Shown here piece by piece: positions 46,731 through 57,819 of a stretch of 64,000 nt of DNA (the first letter of the stretch is position 1; the number at the start of each line of letters is the position of its first letter). Made by a program: the position numbers and the translations under genes. Where the stretch lies: the NCBI RefSeq assembly GCF_026627925.1, contig NZ_JAPNLE010000007.1:434001-498000 (forward strand). The letters run 5' to 3'. This stretch comes from Cupriavidus sp. D39. Its GTDB lineage: Bacteria > Pseudomonadota > Gammaproteobacteria > Burkholderiales > Burkholderiaceae. The notes beneath the pieces were generated by a model. That model did no database searches and was not told the DNA's origin. It saw only the letters and a program-made list of their open reading frames with translations.

Positions 46731-49700
46731 TCAGGGGCGGCTACTCCACTTGGCGAGCGCAGGCGCGCCAAGCCATAGCAGCGCGAAAGGTACGAGATAC
46801 GGCCAGGAAGAGGGCGCGAAGCCAATGCCCGCGGCGATCACCAACAACGCGAGTAACGTGCCGCCCGCCATCTGCCGATAGAAGCCGGTCAGATCCAGTC
46901 GCGGGCTTGTCATCGACTGCGCGGCGGTGGTCCATTCGAGCAAATGCTGGTGAGTGCCATACAGACGCGCCAGTGTTCTTAGGATGGCATCGCCCATCCG
47001 GAAGGCCTGGTCGGGCAGAAAAGCAAGCGTAAGGAAGGTCTGCGTCGCCGCGAGTTGCAGATCGGCTACCAGCATCCAAAAGCGGTAGCGCAGGCGAAAG
47101 CCGGCGCGATGCGGCAGCAGCGAAAGTAGGCTGGGAAGGAATGCCGGGATCGCAACGACGGCGAGGAGAAGCCGCGCGCCCCACGCACCGGAAGGCATGG
47201 GCGGCAGCCAGCTCGCACCAAGCGCCGGCAACAAAATAGGCGAGAGCAGAGAGCGCCGCAGGTTGTCCAACATCTTCCAGCGGCCCACTATCGGCACCGT
47301 CCGACTTCCCGTGCCGTGCCCGAAAATCCAGGCCAGGAGTTGCCAGTCGCCGCGTGTCCAACGATGCTGGCGCTTGGCGCAGACGTCATAGCGCGATGGA
47401 AAATCCTCAATGACCTCGACGTCGGAGGCAAGGCCTGCGCGGGCGAATATGCCTTCGAGAAGATCATGACTGAGCAGTGCATTCTCCGGGACTCGGTCAC
47501 GCAGGGCTGCCTCGAAGGCGTCGACATCGTAAATGCCCTTGCCGGTATAGGAGCCTTCGCCAAAGAGATCCTGATAGACGTCGGAGGCCGCCGCCGCATA
47601 GGGATCGATGCCACCAGGGCCAGAGAAGATCTTTTGATAGAGCGAACCGTCGCAGCCGAGCGGAAGCGAGGGCGCGACGCGTGGCTGAAGAATGGCGTAG
47701 CCGCCCACGATACGCTGCGATGCATCATCGAATCTCGGCCTGTTTAGCGGGTGCGCCATCTTGCCGATCAGCTTGAGCGCCGCATCCCTTGGCAGCCGCG
47801 TATCGGAATCCAGGGTGATTACGTAGCGCACCGCGTTAGGCACCCGGGGCGCGTGCCCGGCGACTGGCGTGTAGCTCGTATCGGTGGCGCCGCGTAGGAG
47901 CCGGTTGAGTTCGTGCAGCTTACCTCTCTTGCGCTCCCACCCCATCCATTTGCCCTCGGCAGCATTGAAGACGCGCCGACGGTGCAGGAGCAGGAAGCGC
48001 TCGCCGACGGGTCCCGGCCCGTGGCGGCAATTCAACTCCCCAATTGCCTCGGAAGCTACCGCTAGCAGCCGTGCGTCGCCCGGCTGGATTTCCTGGTCGG
48101 AATCGACCCCGTCCGATAGTAGCGCGAAAGTCAGATCACCGCTCCCGCCGGCGAGGTAGTGGAGTCCCAGCCCCTTGATCTGCTCCCGAAGGGCCGCTTC
48201 GTTGGTCAGCAGGGTTGGCACGGCAACTAGCGTGCGCAGCGATTGCGGAACGCCTGACTTGAGTTCCAGACCTGGCAAGATCTTCGCGCCAAGCCTCCAG
48301 GCCACTGCGCGATTGACGAGCGCGGTTGCTACCTCGCTGACGGGCAGGAACCAGAGAAGCGCAAGCAGCGCGCGCCACTGGCCCACCAAGCCGCGCATCG
48401 GCAGCGCCCACAGCGAGATAGCCAGCAACCCCAGCGTGACGAGCAGGATTGCGCCGACATAACCGCCAATACCTAAGCCAATGCCAAAGCGGCAGATCCG
48501 TAGCCGCGCAGGGGGCCGAAAGCCTATCGAGCGCTCAAAAGCCGGCCGCCCCTCGGCAATCAGGTAATAGCCGGGATCCCCGGCACGCTCCGTCTGCACC
48601 GCATTGGCCGCGCCAGCTGCCGCGGTCTCGGCAAGTTTCAACACCAGGTCGGCTATATCGAGCTCCGACGCTGACGAACCCCGCGCCAGTTGTTCGATCG
48701 CGCTTCGGTAGAGGTTTCGGGTGGGAAAATCCATCGCGGCAAACGCGCTTCCCGCGTGCAACCGCGCATCAACGAGGCTCACGCTCTCGAAGAGCGCAGC
48801 CCAGTCGATCGCGGAAATCAGCCGCATGCTGGTGATGACATTGCGTACGGAGACATTGCACGCGCGCTGTGTGCGTTGGGCGTGCAGCACCACCTCATCG
48901 ATTGAAATGTCCTCCAGTCCAATTCGCTCCGCCAGCCAGCCGAGTGCTGCAGTGGCGTTCGGAACCTGGGCCTTCAGCTGTTTCGCGACCTGCGCGACGA
49001 AGAGATCGGACAAGGGGGCGGACGAGCGCATGGCGATATCCGTGTCGAGGATGGCTCTGGTGCATCCCGAGCCGCGCATCCGCCTAGCCAGCGCATCCGC
49101 GTTGCCGCGGTCGATTATGCCGGCCACGATCTGTTCGGCCAGCCGGCGCAGATTCTCGATCAGAACGATGCGCAAGGTGATTGCCACGGCCCACAGCTCG
49201 GCGATCGTAAGCGGCTGCACCTGCTGATAAGCGGCGATGAAGCGTCGCAAAGTGTCCGCATCGACATGGCTGTCGGTATGGGCGACAAAGGCCCAAGCTA
49301 TTCCGAACACCCTCGGATAGCCGGCGAACTGTCCTTCGGCCAGCTTCGGCAGCTGGCGATCATAGCCGTGGGGCTGATCATCCCGGATCGTGCGGATCTG
49401 CACCTCGACGAAGTGATAGTTGTCGAGCAGCCATTCTGCTGCCGGTAGCCCATCCGGTCCGCTCGTCAGCTCTTTAGCACTTGCGCGGTAGGCGGCAAGC
49501 AGAACGCTGGCGTTGTCGTTGAGTCGGCTACGCAACGAAGTGACATGTGGCGGGGTTATCGTTACCGACTGAGCCATTGCCAGGCATTGCGCGTGCAGTT
49601 CGAGTTGTTCGATGTCGAACGGTTCCTCCCTGACTGGTGCCTTGCTACTCCATGGGGACGATGAAGAGGGGTTGCCGAAAGCGCGTCGCAGAACGAAACG

Positions 49701-49832
49701 CATGAGCGACTTCCTAACCGGCGCGGGCACGGGTGGTAATGGGCCGGCTCGGCCAGGTTTATCCGGGGTTGCACTATGGCGCACCTTCTGGTGGAGTTCC
49801 ACAGACAGATTGTCGGTACTCTGCGCCTTCAT
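46731..49832 (-). CDS. ndvB: cyclic beta-1,2-glucan synthase, N-terminal GT84 part
   Basis: The 1033-residue part starts at ATG 49832 (GGAGG just upstream; ATG 49898 is less likely). It has an N-terminal helical region, two membrane segments near residues 440-520, then a processive glycosyltransferase domain with ALLSDGVDSD, YVITLDSDTRLPRDA (DxD) and KRQHRWTRGDWQ (QxxRW), and membrane helices at the end (LLLAVVAIPAFLPSLLSLLP; LLALLVIAAGIGFAPSSWPY). The enzyme polymerises UDP-glucose at the inner membrane. A TGA at 46731-46733 interrupts a frame that otherwise continues, so full NdvB is not made without suppression or correction. Confidence 0.9.
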   Translation of the reverse strand: MKAQSTDNLSVELHQKVRHSATPDKPGRAGPLPPVPAPVRKSLMRFVLRRAFGNPSSSSPWSSKAPVREEPFDIEQLELHAQCLAMAQSVTITPPHVTSLRSRLNDNASVLLAAYRASAKELTSGPDGLPAAEWLLDNYHFVEVQIRTIRDDQPHGYDRQLPKLAEGQFAGYPRVFGIAWAFVAHTDSHVDADTLRRFIAAYQQVQPLTIAELWAVAITLRIVLIENLRRLAEQIVAGIIDRGNADALARRMRGSGCTRAILDTDIAMRSSAPLSDLFVAQVAKQLKAQVPNATAALGWLAERIGLEDISIDEVVLHAQRTQRACNVSVRNVITSMRLISAIDWAALFESVSLVDARLHAGSAFAAMDFPTRNLYRSAIEQLARGSSASELDIADLVLKLAETAAAGAANAVQTERAGDPGYYLIAEGRPAFERSIGFRPPARLRICRFGIGLGIGGYVGAILLVTLGLLAISLWALPMRGLVGQWRALLALLWFLPVSEVATALVNRAVAWRLGAKILPGLELKSGVPQSLRTLVAVPTLLTNEAALREQIKGLGLHYLAGGSGDLTFALLSDGVDSDQEIQPGDARLLAVASEAIGELNCRHGPGPVGERFLLLHRRRVFNAAEGKWMGWERKRGKLHELNRLLRGATDTSYTPVAGHAPRVPNAVRYVITLDSDTRLPRDAALKLIGKMAHPLNRPRFDDASQRIVGGYAILQPRVAPSLPLGCDGSLYQKIFSGPGGIDPYAAAASDVYQDLFGEGSYTGKGIYDVDAFEAALRDRVPENALLSHDLLEGIFARAGLASDVEVIEDFPSRYDVCAKRQHRWTRGDWQLLAWIFGHGTGSRTVPIVGRWKMLDNLRRSLLSPILLPALGASWLPPMPSGAWGARLLLAVVAIPAFLPSLLSLLPHRAGFRLRYRFWMLVADLQLAATQTFLTLAFLPDQAFRMGDAILRTLARLYGTHQHLLEWTTAAQSMTSPRLDLTGFYRQMAGGTLLALLVIAAGIGFAPSSWPYLVPFALLWLGAPALAKWSSRP

Positions 49833-49938
49833 TGCCGCCTCCGTTCCATGCCAGAACCGTTCTGGTTCGCTAACAGAATCCCCCAGTTGGTTCCGCATGC
49901 TCGCCTGGTATCACTCCTCTTTCCAGGATGGTGGCTCC

Positions 49939-50157
49939 CTACGCTGTCAAGTCCAATACTTGATGATCAGCGCTATCAGCCCTATGGCCGCCGCTTGGAT
50001 TCTGCTTTGCATCTCCATACGAGATTTGCGTCCGGCCGAAGCGTTGCTCGGCCTTGCCGTTCAACTCGCCCGTCCTGTCTTCCTTGCCATCGGCGAATAC
50101 CTCCTTCACTCTTCTCTTTGCCCGTTCGACGCGGCCCTGCATTTGAGCTTCGTTCAT
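49939..50157 (-). CDS. csbD: CsbD-family stress protein, third copy
   Basis: The 72-residue product MNEAQMQGRVERAKRRVKEV, FADGKEDRTGELNGKAEQRF, GRTQISYGDAKQNPSG has the CsbD pattern with GK and YGDAK blocks. It is more diverged and has a longer tail than the copy at 22905. It is intact. A broken DUF3309 gene lies 57 bases upstream on the same strand, and ndvB follows downstream. Confidence 0.82.
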   Translation of the reverse strand: MNEAQMQGRVERAKRRVKEVFADGKEDRTGELNGKAEQRFGRTQISYGDAKQNPSGGHRADSADHQVLDLTA

Positions 50158-50213
50158 GACGATGCTCCTTGATAAAGATGGATGACCGCTCGAAACGGTC
50201 GGTATTTCGCGGC

Positions 50214-50314
50214 CTATACCCCGCCAAGCAGCACAGCCACCAGTATGAACAACAGCGTTCCTATCACACCGCTGGAAACTATCGCCAGGACCGGTTGTAG
50301 GGCCAGGTCGGCAT
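50214..50314 (-). pseudogene. DUF3309 remnant, frameshifted (copy d)
   Basis: Reverse-strand reading gives MPTWPYNRSW and, one frame away, SSGVIGTLLFILVAVLLGGV and a stop at 50214. This fits the DUF3309 order PTWPHSRSWGYxPSGxxG plus a C-terminal helix. The N-terminal helix is missing. It lies directly upstream of csbD copy three, as copy b lies near csbD copy one. Confidence 0.5.
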
Positions 50315-50845
50315 CGCGCCCCTACTCGACACTGTAAGGCTGGCAGCCGTTTTCCCTGCTGTCGGTACGATGACGGACATTTGCGATGGCTCTTTGCTGT
50401 CGTCGCGGGTTCGCAGGCGCCGCTTATCTGCGAGCAGGCTGCGGGGGAGCCGGTCGCGAGTCCATCAGCCGGACTCCGCCATAGCTAGGTCCGACGCGGG
50501 GAAACTAGAAGGTCACTTAATGAATATAGGGCAGCAACGCAGCAAATAGAACAAGACCGGCTCTGACATTCAAGGACGGAACCGTGCAACTGTGCCGCCT
50601 AAACCGCTGATGAAAATTATCCGAACTGTACGGCCCCGGACGGCGGCGGGTGCCTGGGACGGGCTATACATAGAGGAACGAATGCACCCAAAGCCTTGCG
50701 GATCACGTGAGTCCCGACAAGATACGTCTTGCAGGATTGAAGTCATCCGCGCCACATATGGGTAAAGTGCAGTCATGACGCCATTCGGGGACTACGCATC
50801 GGACTTGCCTGCTTGCCTATCACTTCGTCTTCCTCGCCTTCAGTC
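50315..50845. other. intergenic region between divergent blocks
   Basis: About 530 bases between csbD/DUF3309 (minus) and the GH39 gene (plus). It contains CGGTACGATGACGGACATT near 50363, similar to 40698. It likely holds the promoter of the carbohydrate operon; no clear site. Confidence 0.35.
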
Positions 50846-52306
50846 ATGGTCACCACTTTCAACTGCGATTTCGCCGCGACACCGCTCCCACTGGCACACC
50901 CCTGGCGACACACCGTGGGAAGCTGTCACGCACCCATAGCGCTGCGCGCCGATTGGCAAGCTCAACTGTGCCGTGCACATCTCGATCTCGGCTTCCGCCA
51001 CGTGCGCTTTCACGGCATCCTGTGTGACGACATGAGTACCGTCAGTTATGGCGGCAACCGGTGGTCGTACTCTTTCTTCAATGCCGACCAGATATTCGAT
51101 TTCCTGTTATCGATTGGCATGAAGCCGCTCATTGAACTGTCATTCATGCCGACGGCGCTGGCCTCTGGCACGGCTACCGTATTCCACTATCGTGCCAACA
51201 TAACCCCTCCAGGGGATTATCGGCAGTGGGGCCTGTTGATCCATGAACTGGTAAGCCATTGGGTCGCGCGCTATGGCATCGCCGAAGTCTCCCAGTGGCT
51301 GTTCGAAGTCTGGAACGAACCCAATCTGCGACAGTTCTGGACCGGCGACCAGCAGGGCTATTTCGCGCTCTATCGCACCACAGTCGACGCGATCAAGCGC
51401 ATCGACGATCGCCTGCAGGTCGGCGGCCCCGCCACCGCGCAGAATGCCTGGATTGACGAGTTCATCGGCTATTGCGAGCAGAACAGGCTTGCCGTCGATT
51501 TCATCAGCACACACTATTACCCCACCGACGCGTCTCCTCAATTTGGCCCAGACTCAATTTCGCAACTGGAACACGCGCCGAAGGATGTGATGCGAGAGCA
51601 TGCCTTGCAAGCACGCGCCCAGGCGCGCGGACGTCCCCTTCTGTATACCGAATGGAATATCACCGCCAATCCGCGTGATCCGCTGCTCGACCAGGCATTT
51701 GCCGCGGCGCTGGCGGTGCGGATTGCAATGAGTGTGGACGGCATCGTGGATGCGTATGGCTATTGGACGTTCTCCGACCTCTTCGAGGAAGGCGGCTTCC
51801 CGAGCGTTCCCTTTCATGGGGGCTTCGGCTTGTTGACTTTGCACGGCATTGCCAAACCGGTTTATCGGGCATTCCAGCTGATGCTGCGTCTTGGCGATGG
51901 TCGCCTTCCCGTCCTGGGCAGCCATGAGACAGTCGCCGTCTGGGTAGGAAAACTGAACACTGGCCCGCGCCCCACCTCCAGTGTATTGCTGGTCAACCAG
52001 GCGATGCCGCGTCATCCCATTTGCAGTGAAACGGCACAGCTGAGGCTCTCGGGGACGGCCGGCCGGCGCCCGTGCCGGGTAACCGTATCGCGCATCGACC
52101 CGGATCATTGCAACCCGGTGGCGGCGTGGCGCGCGCTTGGGCAACCGGAATACCTGATCACTGAAGATGTCGAGCGAATCAGTGCCGCGGCGACGCTTTC
52201 GGATGACGTGCATGCCTTCTCTTTCGATCGCGAAACGACAGTGATCGAGGTCGTCCTGCCGCCCCAATCGGTGGCATCGCTGCGAATTGAATGGAGCCAG
52301 CCGTGA
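50846..52306 (+). CDS. GH39-family glycoside hydrolase
   Basis: The 486-residue product is a TIM-barrel hydrolase: LGFRHVRFHGILCDDM, SIGMKPLIELSFMPTALASG, FEVWNEPNLRQFW (NEP with the acid/base Glu), DFISTHYYPTD and LLYTEWNITANP (nucleophile Glu in TEW), then YWTFSDLFEEGGFPSVPFHG. The motifs match GH39 (beta-xylosidase/alpha-iduronidase type). No signal peptide is seen, so it acts in the cytoplasm unless the start is elsewhere. ATG 50846 and TTG 50813 are both possible. Its stop overlaps the GTG of the next gene (GTGA), a tight operon. Confidence 0.87.
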   Translation: MVTTFNCDFAATPLPLAHPWRHTVGSCHAPIALRADWQAQLCRAHLDLGFRHVRFHGILCDDMSTVSYGGNRWSYSFFNADQIFDFLLSIGMKPLIELSFMPTALASGTATVFHYRANITPPGDYRQWGLLIHELVSHWVARYGIAEVSQWLFEVWNEPNLRQFWTGDQQGYFALYRTTVDAIKRIDDRLQVGGPATAQNAWIDEFIGYCEQNRLAVDFISTHYYPTDASPQFGPDSISQLEHAPKDVMREHALQARAQARGRPLLYTEWNITANPRDPLLDQAFAAALAVRIAMSVDGIVDAYGYWTFSDLFEEGGFPSVPFHGGFGLLTLHGIAKPVYRAFQLMLRLGDGRLPVLGSHETVAVWVGKLNTGPRPTSSVLLVNQAMPRHPICSETAQLRLSGTAGRRPCRVTVSRIDPDHCNPVAAWRALGQPEYLITEDVERISAAATLSDDVHAFSFDRETTVIEVVLPPQSVASLRIEWSQP

Positions 52307-53612
52307 CGGATGTCGTTCGCCAGGAGCAGAATTCCGCAACTGACATGCTGCAAAGCCTGCAGCGGGATTCGTTTGCGTACTTCATACACGAGGCGAATCC
52401 GGCAAACGGTTTGGTGCTCGACAAGACGCTCGACAACTGGCCGGCCAGCATAGCGGCAATCGGCATGGCGCTCACGGTCTACCCGATCGGCGTCGAACAC
52501 CATTTCATATCGCGCAACCACGCCGTGCAACGGACGTTGGCGACGCTGCGGTTCCTGGCAGGCAGCGAGCAGAGCACTGCGCCCAATGCGAGCGGCTACA
52601 AGGGGTTCTATTATCATTTCCTGGATATGGCGTCAGGTCGCAGGGCCTGGCATTGCGAGTTGTCGAGTGTCGATACAGCGATCCTGATCGCCGGAGTGCT
52701 GACCGCTGCCGCGTACTTCCAGGAGGCTTCAGCCGGCGAAACCGAGATCAGGCAGCTGGCGGATATGCTCTACAAGCGGGTTGACTGGCGCTGGATGCTT
52801 GGAGCCGCTCCGCTTGTGTGCCACGGTTGGACACCGGAACATGGATTCCTGAAATGGCATTGGGAAGGTTATGACGAAGCGCTGATCCTGTATGTCCTCG
52901 CGCTTGGGTCGCCGACCTTTCCCATTCCCGAACGCTGCTACCCGGCATGGTCCAAAACCTATCGATGGAAGACCATTTACGGGATCGAGTATCTATACGC
53001 CGGTCCGTTGTTCATCCATCAGTTGTCGCACGTCTGGATCGATTTTCGCGGTATCCGCGACCCGTTCATGCAGGAGCATGAGTGCGATTATTTCGAGAAC
53101 AGTCGCCGCGCCGCCTTTGTACAGCAGCAATATGCGATGCGGAATCCGCTCGGATTCATGCAGTATGGGGAATTCTGCTGGGGCACGTCCGCCAGCGACG
53201 GACCCGGCGCGGTCACCAGGAACGTCAACGGCGTGCCGCGCATCTTCTTCGACTATGTTGCGCGCGGGGCGCCCTTGGCCCCGATGACGGCACACTCGCA
53301 CCATGGGCCGTGGTGGCGTCCCTGCCGTTTGCCCCCGAGATCGTATTGCCGACGATCGAGCACTTTAACCGGCTCCGGCTCTGTGAAGCCAATCCTTATG
53401 GCTTCAAGGCGTCTTTCAATCCAACGTTCCCATGCGAACCCGCCCGCAAAGCCGGTTGGGTGTCGCCCTATCACTTCGGCATCAATGAAGGACCGACGGT
53501 CATCATGATTGACAACTACCTGACCGGGCTGGTCTGGGCGCTCCTGCGGCAATGTCCCTACATCGTAGGCGGCCTGCGCCGCGCCGGCTTCAGCGGCGGA
53601 TGGCTGGACTGA
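52303..53612 (+). pseudogene. glucoamylase-domain protein (PF10091-type), one frameshift
   Basis: From GTG 52303 the product reads MTDVVRQEQNSATDMLQSLQ, then GFYYHFLDMASGRRAWHCEL, SSVDTAILIAGVLTAAAYFQ and FLKWHWEGYDEALILYVLAL. The frame then needs one extra base near 53277 (TTGGCCCC for TTGGGCCCC) to continue DDGTLAPWAVVASLPFAPEI and YHFGINEGPTVIMIDNYLTG to the stop at 53612. The domain is the same kind as the middle part of NdvB and as free-standing glucoamylase-like proteins. Either a one-base assembly error or a recent pseudogene. Confidence 0.87.
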
Positions 53613-53809
53613 ATCCCGGGACTAGCGGGTACACCGGAGCGCCATCGACCGTCCGCATGTGTTGCCGGCAGCAGGAGCCGTGGGGGCCGGCCCGGCCGAC
53701 GGCCAGCGCAACCGTACGTTGGCGGACCGAACTTGCATATCCCTTGCGGTAGATTGCTCACCATACGCTACCCGCCGCGCGGCCCAGCCAAGAATTGAGC
53801 CGCTTCATC

Positions 53810-56800
53810 ATGGCCCACGAAGTAGACGACGAATCCGCGCATGCCGGTGGATCTTCGGACTCGGTTCTGGGGAGCACGGCCATGGCCGCCGCTGCCCGGA
53901 CAATGCCTTGCCGCAGCTTCGACAGTCCTGCCGCGCCGGCCCCGCAAGTACACCTTCTCTCGAACGGCAACTACCACGTGATGGTCACGAGCGCAGGGGG
54001 CGGCTACAGTCACTGGGACGATATCGCGCTGACGCGATGGCGCGAAGACGCAACCTGCGACAACTGGGGCTCATTTTGCTACGTTCGCGACCTCGCGAGC
54101 GGACACTTTTGGTCCTCCACCTATCAGCCGACGTCAGCGCAGGCGGATGCCTGGGAAGCAGCATTCCCGGAGGGCCGCGCGACATTCCGGCGCTGCGACC
54201 GCGATATCGAAACGACGACCGATATCGCGGTCGCGCCGCAAGACGACATCGAGGTGCACCGGGTTCGCGTCACCAACCGTTCGCTCGCCCACAGGAAGCT
54301 CGATCTAACGAGCTATGCCGAGATCGTGCTGGGCCCGCCGGCGGAGGATGCCGCCCACCCTGCCTTCAACAAGTTGTTTATCGAAACAGCGATCGACCGG
54401 GAGCACCAGGCGATCCTGTGCACCCGACGGCAGCGCACCCCCGACGAGGCAACGCCATGGATGTTCCACATGCTCGCCGCGCGTCCGCCGACAACGGGCG
54501 ACATTAGCTACGAGACGGATCGCATGCGTTTCATCGGCCGCGGCCATACCACGGCGGATCCCCAGGCGTTGCGCGGGAATGCAGCATTGTCCGGGAGCGC
54601 CGGGCCTGTCCTGGACCCGGTGGTCGCGATACGCTGTTCGATTACGCTGGGCCCAGGCGAAACCGCGACCGTGGATCTGGTCAGCGGCGTCGCGGCAACC
54701 CGCGAGGCATGCCTTGCGCTGCTCGGGAAATGCCAGGATCAGCAGTTCGCGGACGGCGCTCTCGCCGCGGCGCCCGCCTATGGCCGCGCGCTCCTCAACA
54801 AGCTCCGTGCCACCGAGGCGGACGCGCAACGCTTCGAGCGCCTCGCCAGTTCCGTGATTTACGCCAATGCCTCGCTGCGTGCCGGCCCGGACATTCTCGC
54901 CAGCAACCGGCTAGGCCAGTCTGGCTTATGGGCCTACACCATCTCCGGCGATCTTCCGATCGTGCTGCTGCAAATTGCAGATCCGCGGCACCTCGAGCTT
55001 GTACGCCGGCTGGTGGATGCGCACACCTACTGGCGCTTGATGGGACTGGCGGCTGACCTTGTTATCGTCTGCGAAGACCGCGCCGGCCATGAGCCCCTGC
55101 ACGAACGGATCACGGCCCTTGCCCGCGCCTGCTGCGTCATCGATGCGCCCGGCCGGCATGGAGGCATCTTCGTGCTCCGCGCCGAAGCGATCGACGATCA
55201 AAGCCGGACCCTGCTGCAAACGGTTGCCCGGATCGTGATAAACGATGGCGACGGCGCGTGGGAGAACCTGGGCGAAAGAAGCCTCCCTGCCCGGCAATCG
55301 ATTCGCCCCGTACCGGCCGAGCGTAGCGCCGACGCGACCGCCGCTGCTTCCACCGCTACTTCTGCGGACCGGCCGCAGCGGCCCCTGCTCTTCCCCAACG
55401 GGCTTGGCGGATTCACGCCGGACGGGCGGGAGTATGTGATAACGGTGGCGTCCGGAAAGCCAACGCCGGCGCCGTGGGTCAATGTGCTAGCGAACCCGTC
55501 GTTCGGTAGCCTGGTCTCAGAGAGCGGCAGCGCCACCACCTGGAGCGAGAACGCACAAGAGTTTCGTCTCACGCCGTGGTCGAATGACCCGGTCGGCGAT
55601 GCGATTGCCGAGTCGTACTTCCTCCGCGACGAAGACACCGGCCACTTCTGGTCGGCCACACTGCTGCCGAGTGGCGGCAAGGCGGCGTACGAAACGCGCC
55701 ATGGTTTTGGTTACAGCGCATTCGAACACGACGAGGACGAAATCGAATCCGAACTATGTGTGTACGTCGCGCTTGACGCACCGGTAAAATTCGTACGCCT
55801 GACCCTGCGCAATCGCTCGCGTCGCCCCCGCAGGATATCCGTCACGGGCTACCTGGAATGGGTGCTCGGCGACCAGCGCGAGAAGACGCGGATGCACGTG
55901 GTCACCAGTCTCGATCCCAACAGTGGCGCCTTGCTTGCCCGCAACCCCTACAACACGGACTTTGCCGGACGCACGGCCTTCTTCGATACCGACGACCAGG
56001 CGGAGCGGAGCTTTAGCGGAGATCGCGAAGCGTTTCTCGGCCGCAACGGTTCGTTGCGTCATCCCGCGGCAATGTCGCAGCTTCGGCTTTCCGATACCGT
56101 GGGCGCAGGGCTCGACCCCTGCGCCGCGATTCGTGTCTGGCTGGATCTGGCCGAGGGCCAGGAGCGCCAGATCGTCTTCCGTCTTGGCGCCGGACATGGC
56201 ATCGAGGCGGCCCGCGAGCTGATCGCCCGCTTCCGTGGCGTCGCTGCCGCGCACCGCGCGCTTGCGGCGGTCAAGCGTTATTGGCTGCACACGCTGGGCA
56301 CCGTGCGGATAAGAACACCGGACCGGGCTCTTGACGTACTCGCCAATGGCTGGCTTGTCTATCAAGTCCTGGCTTGCCGGCTGTGGGGACGCAACGCGTT
56401 CTATCAATCGAGTGGCGCATTCGGCTTCCGCGATCAATTGCAGGACGTGATGGCCCTCGTGCACGCCACGCCGGAGCTGGTACGAGAGCACCTGTTGCGC
56501 AGCGCGTCCCGCCAGTTTTCCGAAGGCGATGTCCAGCACTGGTGGCATCCACCGGCCGGACGCGGGGTGCGCACCCGCTGCTCGGATGACTACCTATGGC
56601 TGCCGCTGGCGACATGCCGCTACGTGGCGGTTACCGGCGATGCCGGCGTGCTGGACGAGCCCGTTCCGTTCCTCGAAGGCAGCGCACTGAAGGCCGGCCA
56701 GGCGTCCAGCTACGAACTGCCACGGCAATCGCAAGAGGTGGACAGCCTGTATGGACACTGTGTGCGGGCCATCGAGCACGGCTTGCGCTTCGGAGCGCAC

Positions 56801-57805
56801 GGCTTGCCGCTGATGGGGTCCGGCGACTGGAACGATGGTATGAATCTGGTCGGCGCTGGCGGCAAGGGCGAAAGCGTGTGGCTCGGCTTCTTTCTGTGCG
56901 CGGTGTTGACGCGGTTCGCCGAACTCGCGCATCGACACCACGATCCATCGTTTGCCGAGCGCTGCCTGGGCGAGTCGGCCCGCCTGTGCGCTGCCATCGA
57001 GCGGAGCAGTTGGGACGGTGACTGGTATCGCCGCGCCTGGTTCGATGACGGTTCGCCATTGGGCTCCGCGGCAGACACGGAATGCCGAATCGACTCGATC
57101 CCGCAGAGCTGGTCGGTCCTGTCCGGCGCGGGCGATGCCCAGCGCGCGCGCCAGGCAATGGACGCAGTCGACCGGCAACTCGTGCACCGCGAGGCAGCGC
57201 TGGTCCAATTGCTGGATCCTCCCTTCGACCAGTTCGAACCCGATCCCGGTTACATCAAGGGGTATCTGCGTGGGGTGCGCGAGAACGGCGGCCAATACAC
57301 CCATGCGGCGGTCTGGGCCGCGATGGCGTTCGCGGCCCTGGGCGACGCCGGGCGAGCCTGGCAACTGTGCGAGATGATCAATCCGATCCATCACGCCGCA
57401 TCGGCGGCCACCATAGCGGTCTATCAGACGGAGCCTTACGTGCTGGCGTCGGATGTCTATGCGCGTGCGCCGCACATGGGGCGCGGCGGCTGGACGTGGT
57501 ACACCGGCTCGGCCGGCTGGATGTACCAGTTCATTGTCGAATCGCTTCTGGGCGTGACACTTGCGGAAGACCAAATGGATGTGGCGCCGTGCGTGCCAGC
57601 TGACTGGACGTCATTCGAGGTGAGCTACCGCTATCGGAGGACGCCCTACCACATTACCGTCCTGCCGCACTACACGGACGGCAAGCCGGGAATGACCATC
57701 GATGGTATCGAGCGGCCCGGCCAGGCCATTCCGCTGGTGGACGACCACCGGCCACATTCGGTCGAGATCAGGATCCAGGGTGGATCGCGTCGCAACGTTC
57801 CTTGA
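53810..57805 (+). CDS. GH94-type glycoside phosphorylase, C-terminal-NdvB-like
   Basis: The 1331-residue product corresponds to the C-terminal half of cyclic beta-1,2-glucan synthases: two supersandwich-type blocks ([36 protein letters not shown]; and [40 protein letters not shown]), then the GH94 (alpha/alpha) catalytic domain with [33 protein letters not shown] (catalytic Asp) and [22 protein letters not shown]94 enzymes phosphorolyse beta-glucosidic bonds to glucose-1-phosphate, or set chain length in NdvB. Start ATG 53810 has no clear ribosome binding site; TTG 53795 possible. It starts the run of plus-strand metabolic genes. Confidence 0.9.
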   Translation: MAHEVDDESAHAGGSSDSVLGSTAMAAAARTMPCRSFDSPAAPAPQVHLLSNGNYHVMVTSAGGGYSHWDDIALTRWREDATCDNWGSFCYVRDLASGHFWSSTYQPTSAQADAWEAAFPEGRATFRRCDRDIETTTDIAVAPQDDIEVHRVRVTNRSLAHRKLDLTSYAEIVLGPPAEDAAHPAFNKLFIETAIDREHQAILCTRRQRTPDEATPWMFHMLAARPPTTGDISYETDRMRFIGRGHTTADPQALRGNAALSGSAGPVLDPVVAIRCSITLGPGETATVDLVSGVAATREACLALLGKCQDQQFADGALAAAPAYGRALLNKLRATEADAQRFERLASSVIYANASLRAGPDILASNRLGQSGLWAYTISGDLPIVLLQIADPRHLELVRRLVDAHTYWRLMGLAADLVIVCEDRAGHEPLHERITALARACCVIDAPGRHGGIFVLRAEAIDDQSRTLLQTVARIVINDGDGAWENLGERSLPARQSIRPVPAERSADATAAASTATSADRPQRPLLFPNGLGGFTPDGREYVITVASGKPTPAPWVNVLANPSFGSLVSESGSATTWSENAQEFRLTPWSNDPVGDAIAESYFLRDEDTGHFWSATLLPSGGKAAYETRHGFGYSAFEHDEDEIESELCVYVALDAPVKFVRLTLRNRSRRPRRISVTGYLEWVLGDQREKTRMHVVTSLDPNSGALLARNPYNTDFAGRTAFFDTDDQAERSFSGDREAFLGRNGSLRHPAAMSQLRLSDTVGAGLDPCAAIRVWLDLAEGQERQIVFRLGAGHGIEAARELIARFRGVAAAHRALAAVKRYWLHTLGTVRIRTPDRALDVLANGWLVYQVLACRLWGRNAFYQSSGAFGFRDQLQDVMALVHATPELVREHLLRSASRQFSEGDVQHWWHPPAGRGVRTRCSDDYLWLPLATCRYVAVTGDAGVLDEPVPFLEGSALKAGQASSYELPRQSQEVDSLYGHCVRAIEHGLRFGAHGLPLMGSGDWNDGMNLVGAGGKGESVWLGFFLCAVLTRFAELAHRHHDPSFAERCLGESARLCAAIERSSWDGDWYRRAWFDDGSPLGSAADTECRIDSIPQSWSVLSGAGDAQRARQAMDAVDRQLVHREAALVQLLDPPFDQFEPDPGYIKGYLRGVRENGGQYTHAAVWAAMAFAALGDAGRAWQLCEMINPIHHAASAATIAVYQTEPYVLASDVYARAPHMGRGGWTWYTGSAGWMYQFIVESLLGVTLAEDQMDVAPCVPADWTSFEVSYRYRRTPYHITVLPHYTDGKPGMTIDGIERPGQAIPLVDDHRPHSVEIRIQGGSRRNVP

Positions 57806-57819
57806 GCAGGAGGTACAAG

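Noticed and set aside
46731..46733. Selenocysteine at the ndvB TGA
   Set aside because: No downstream SECIS-like hairpin was apparent and the family has no Cys or Sec at this place.
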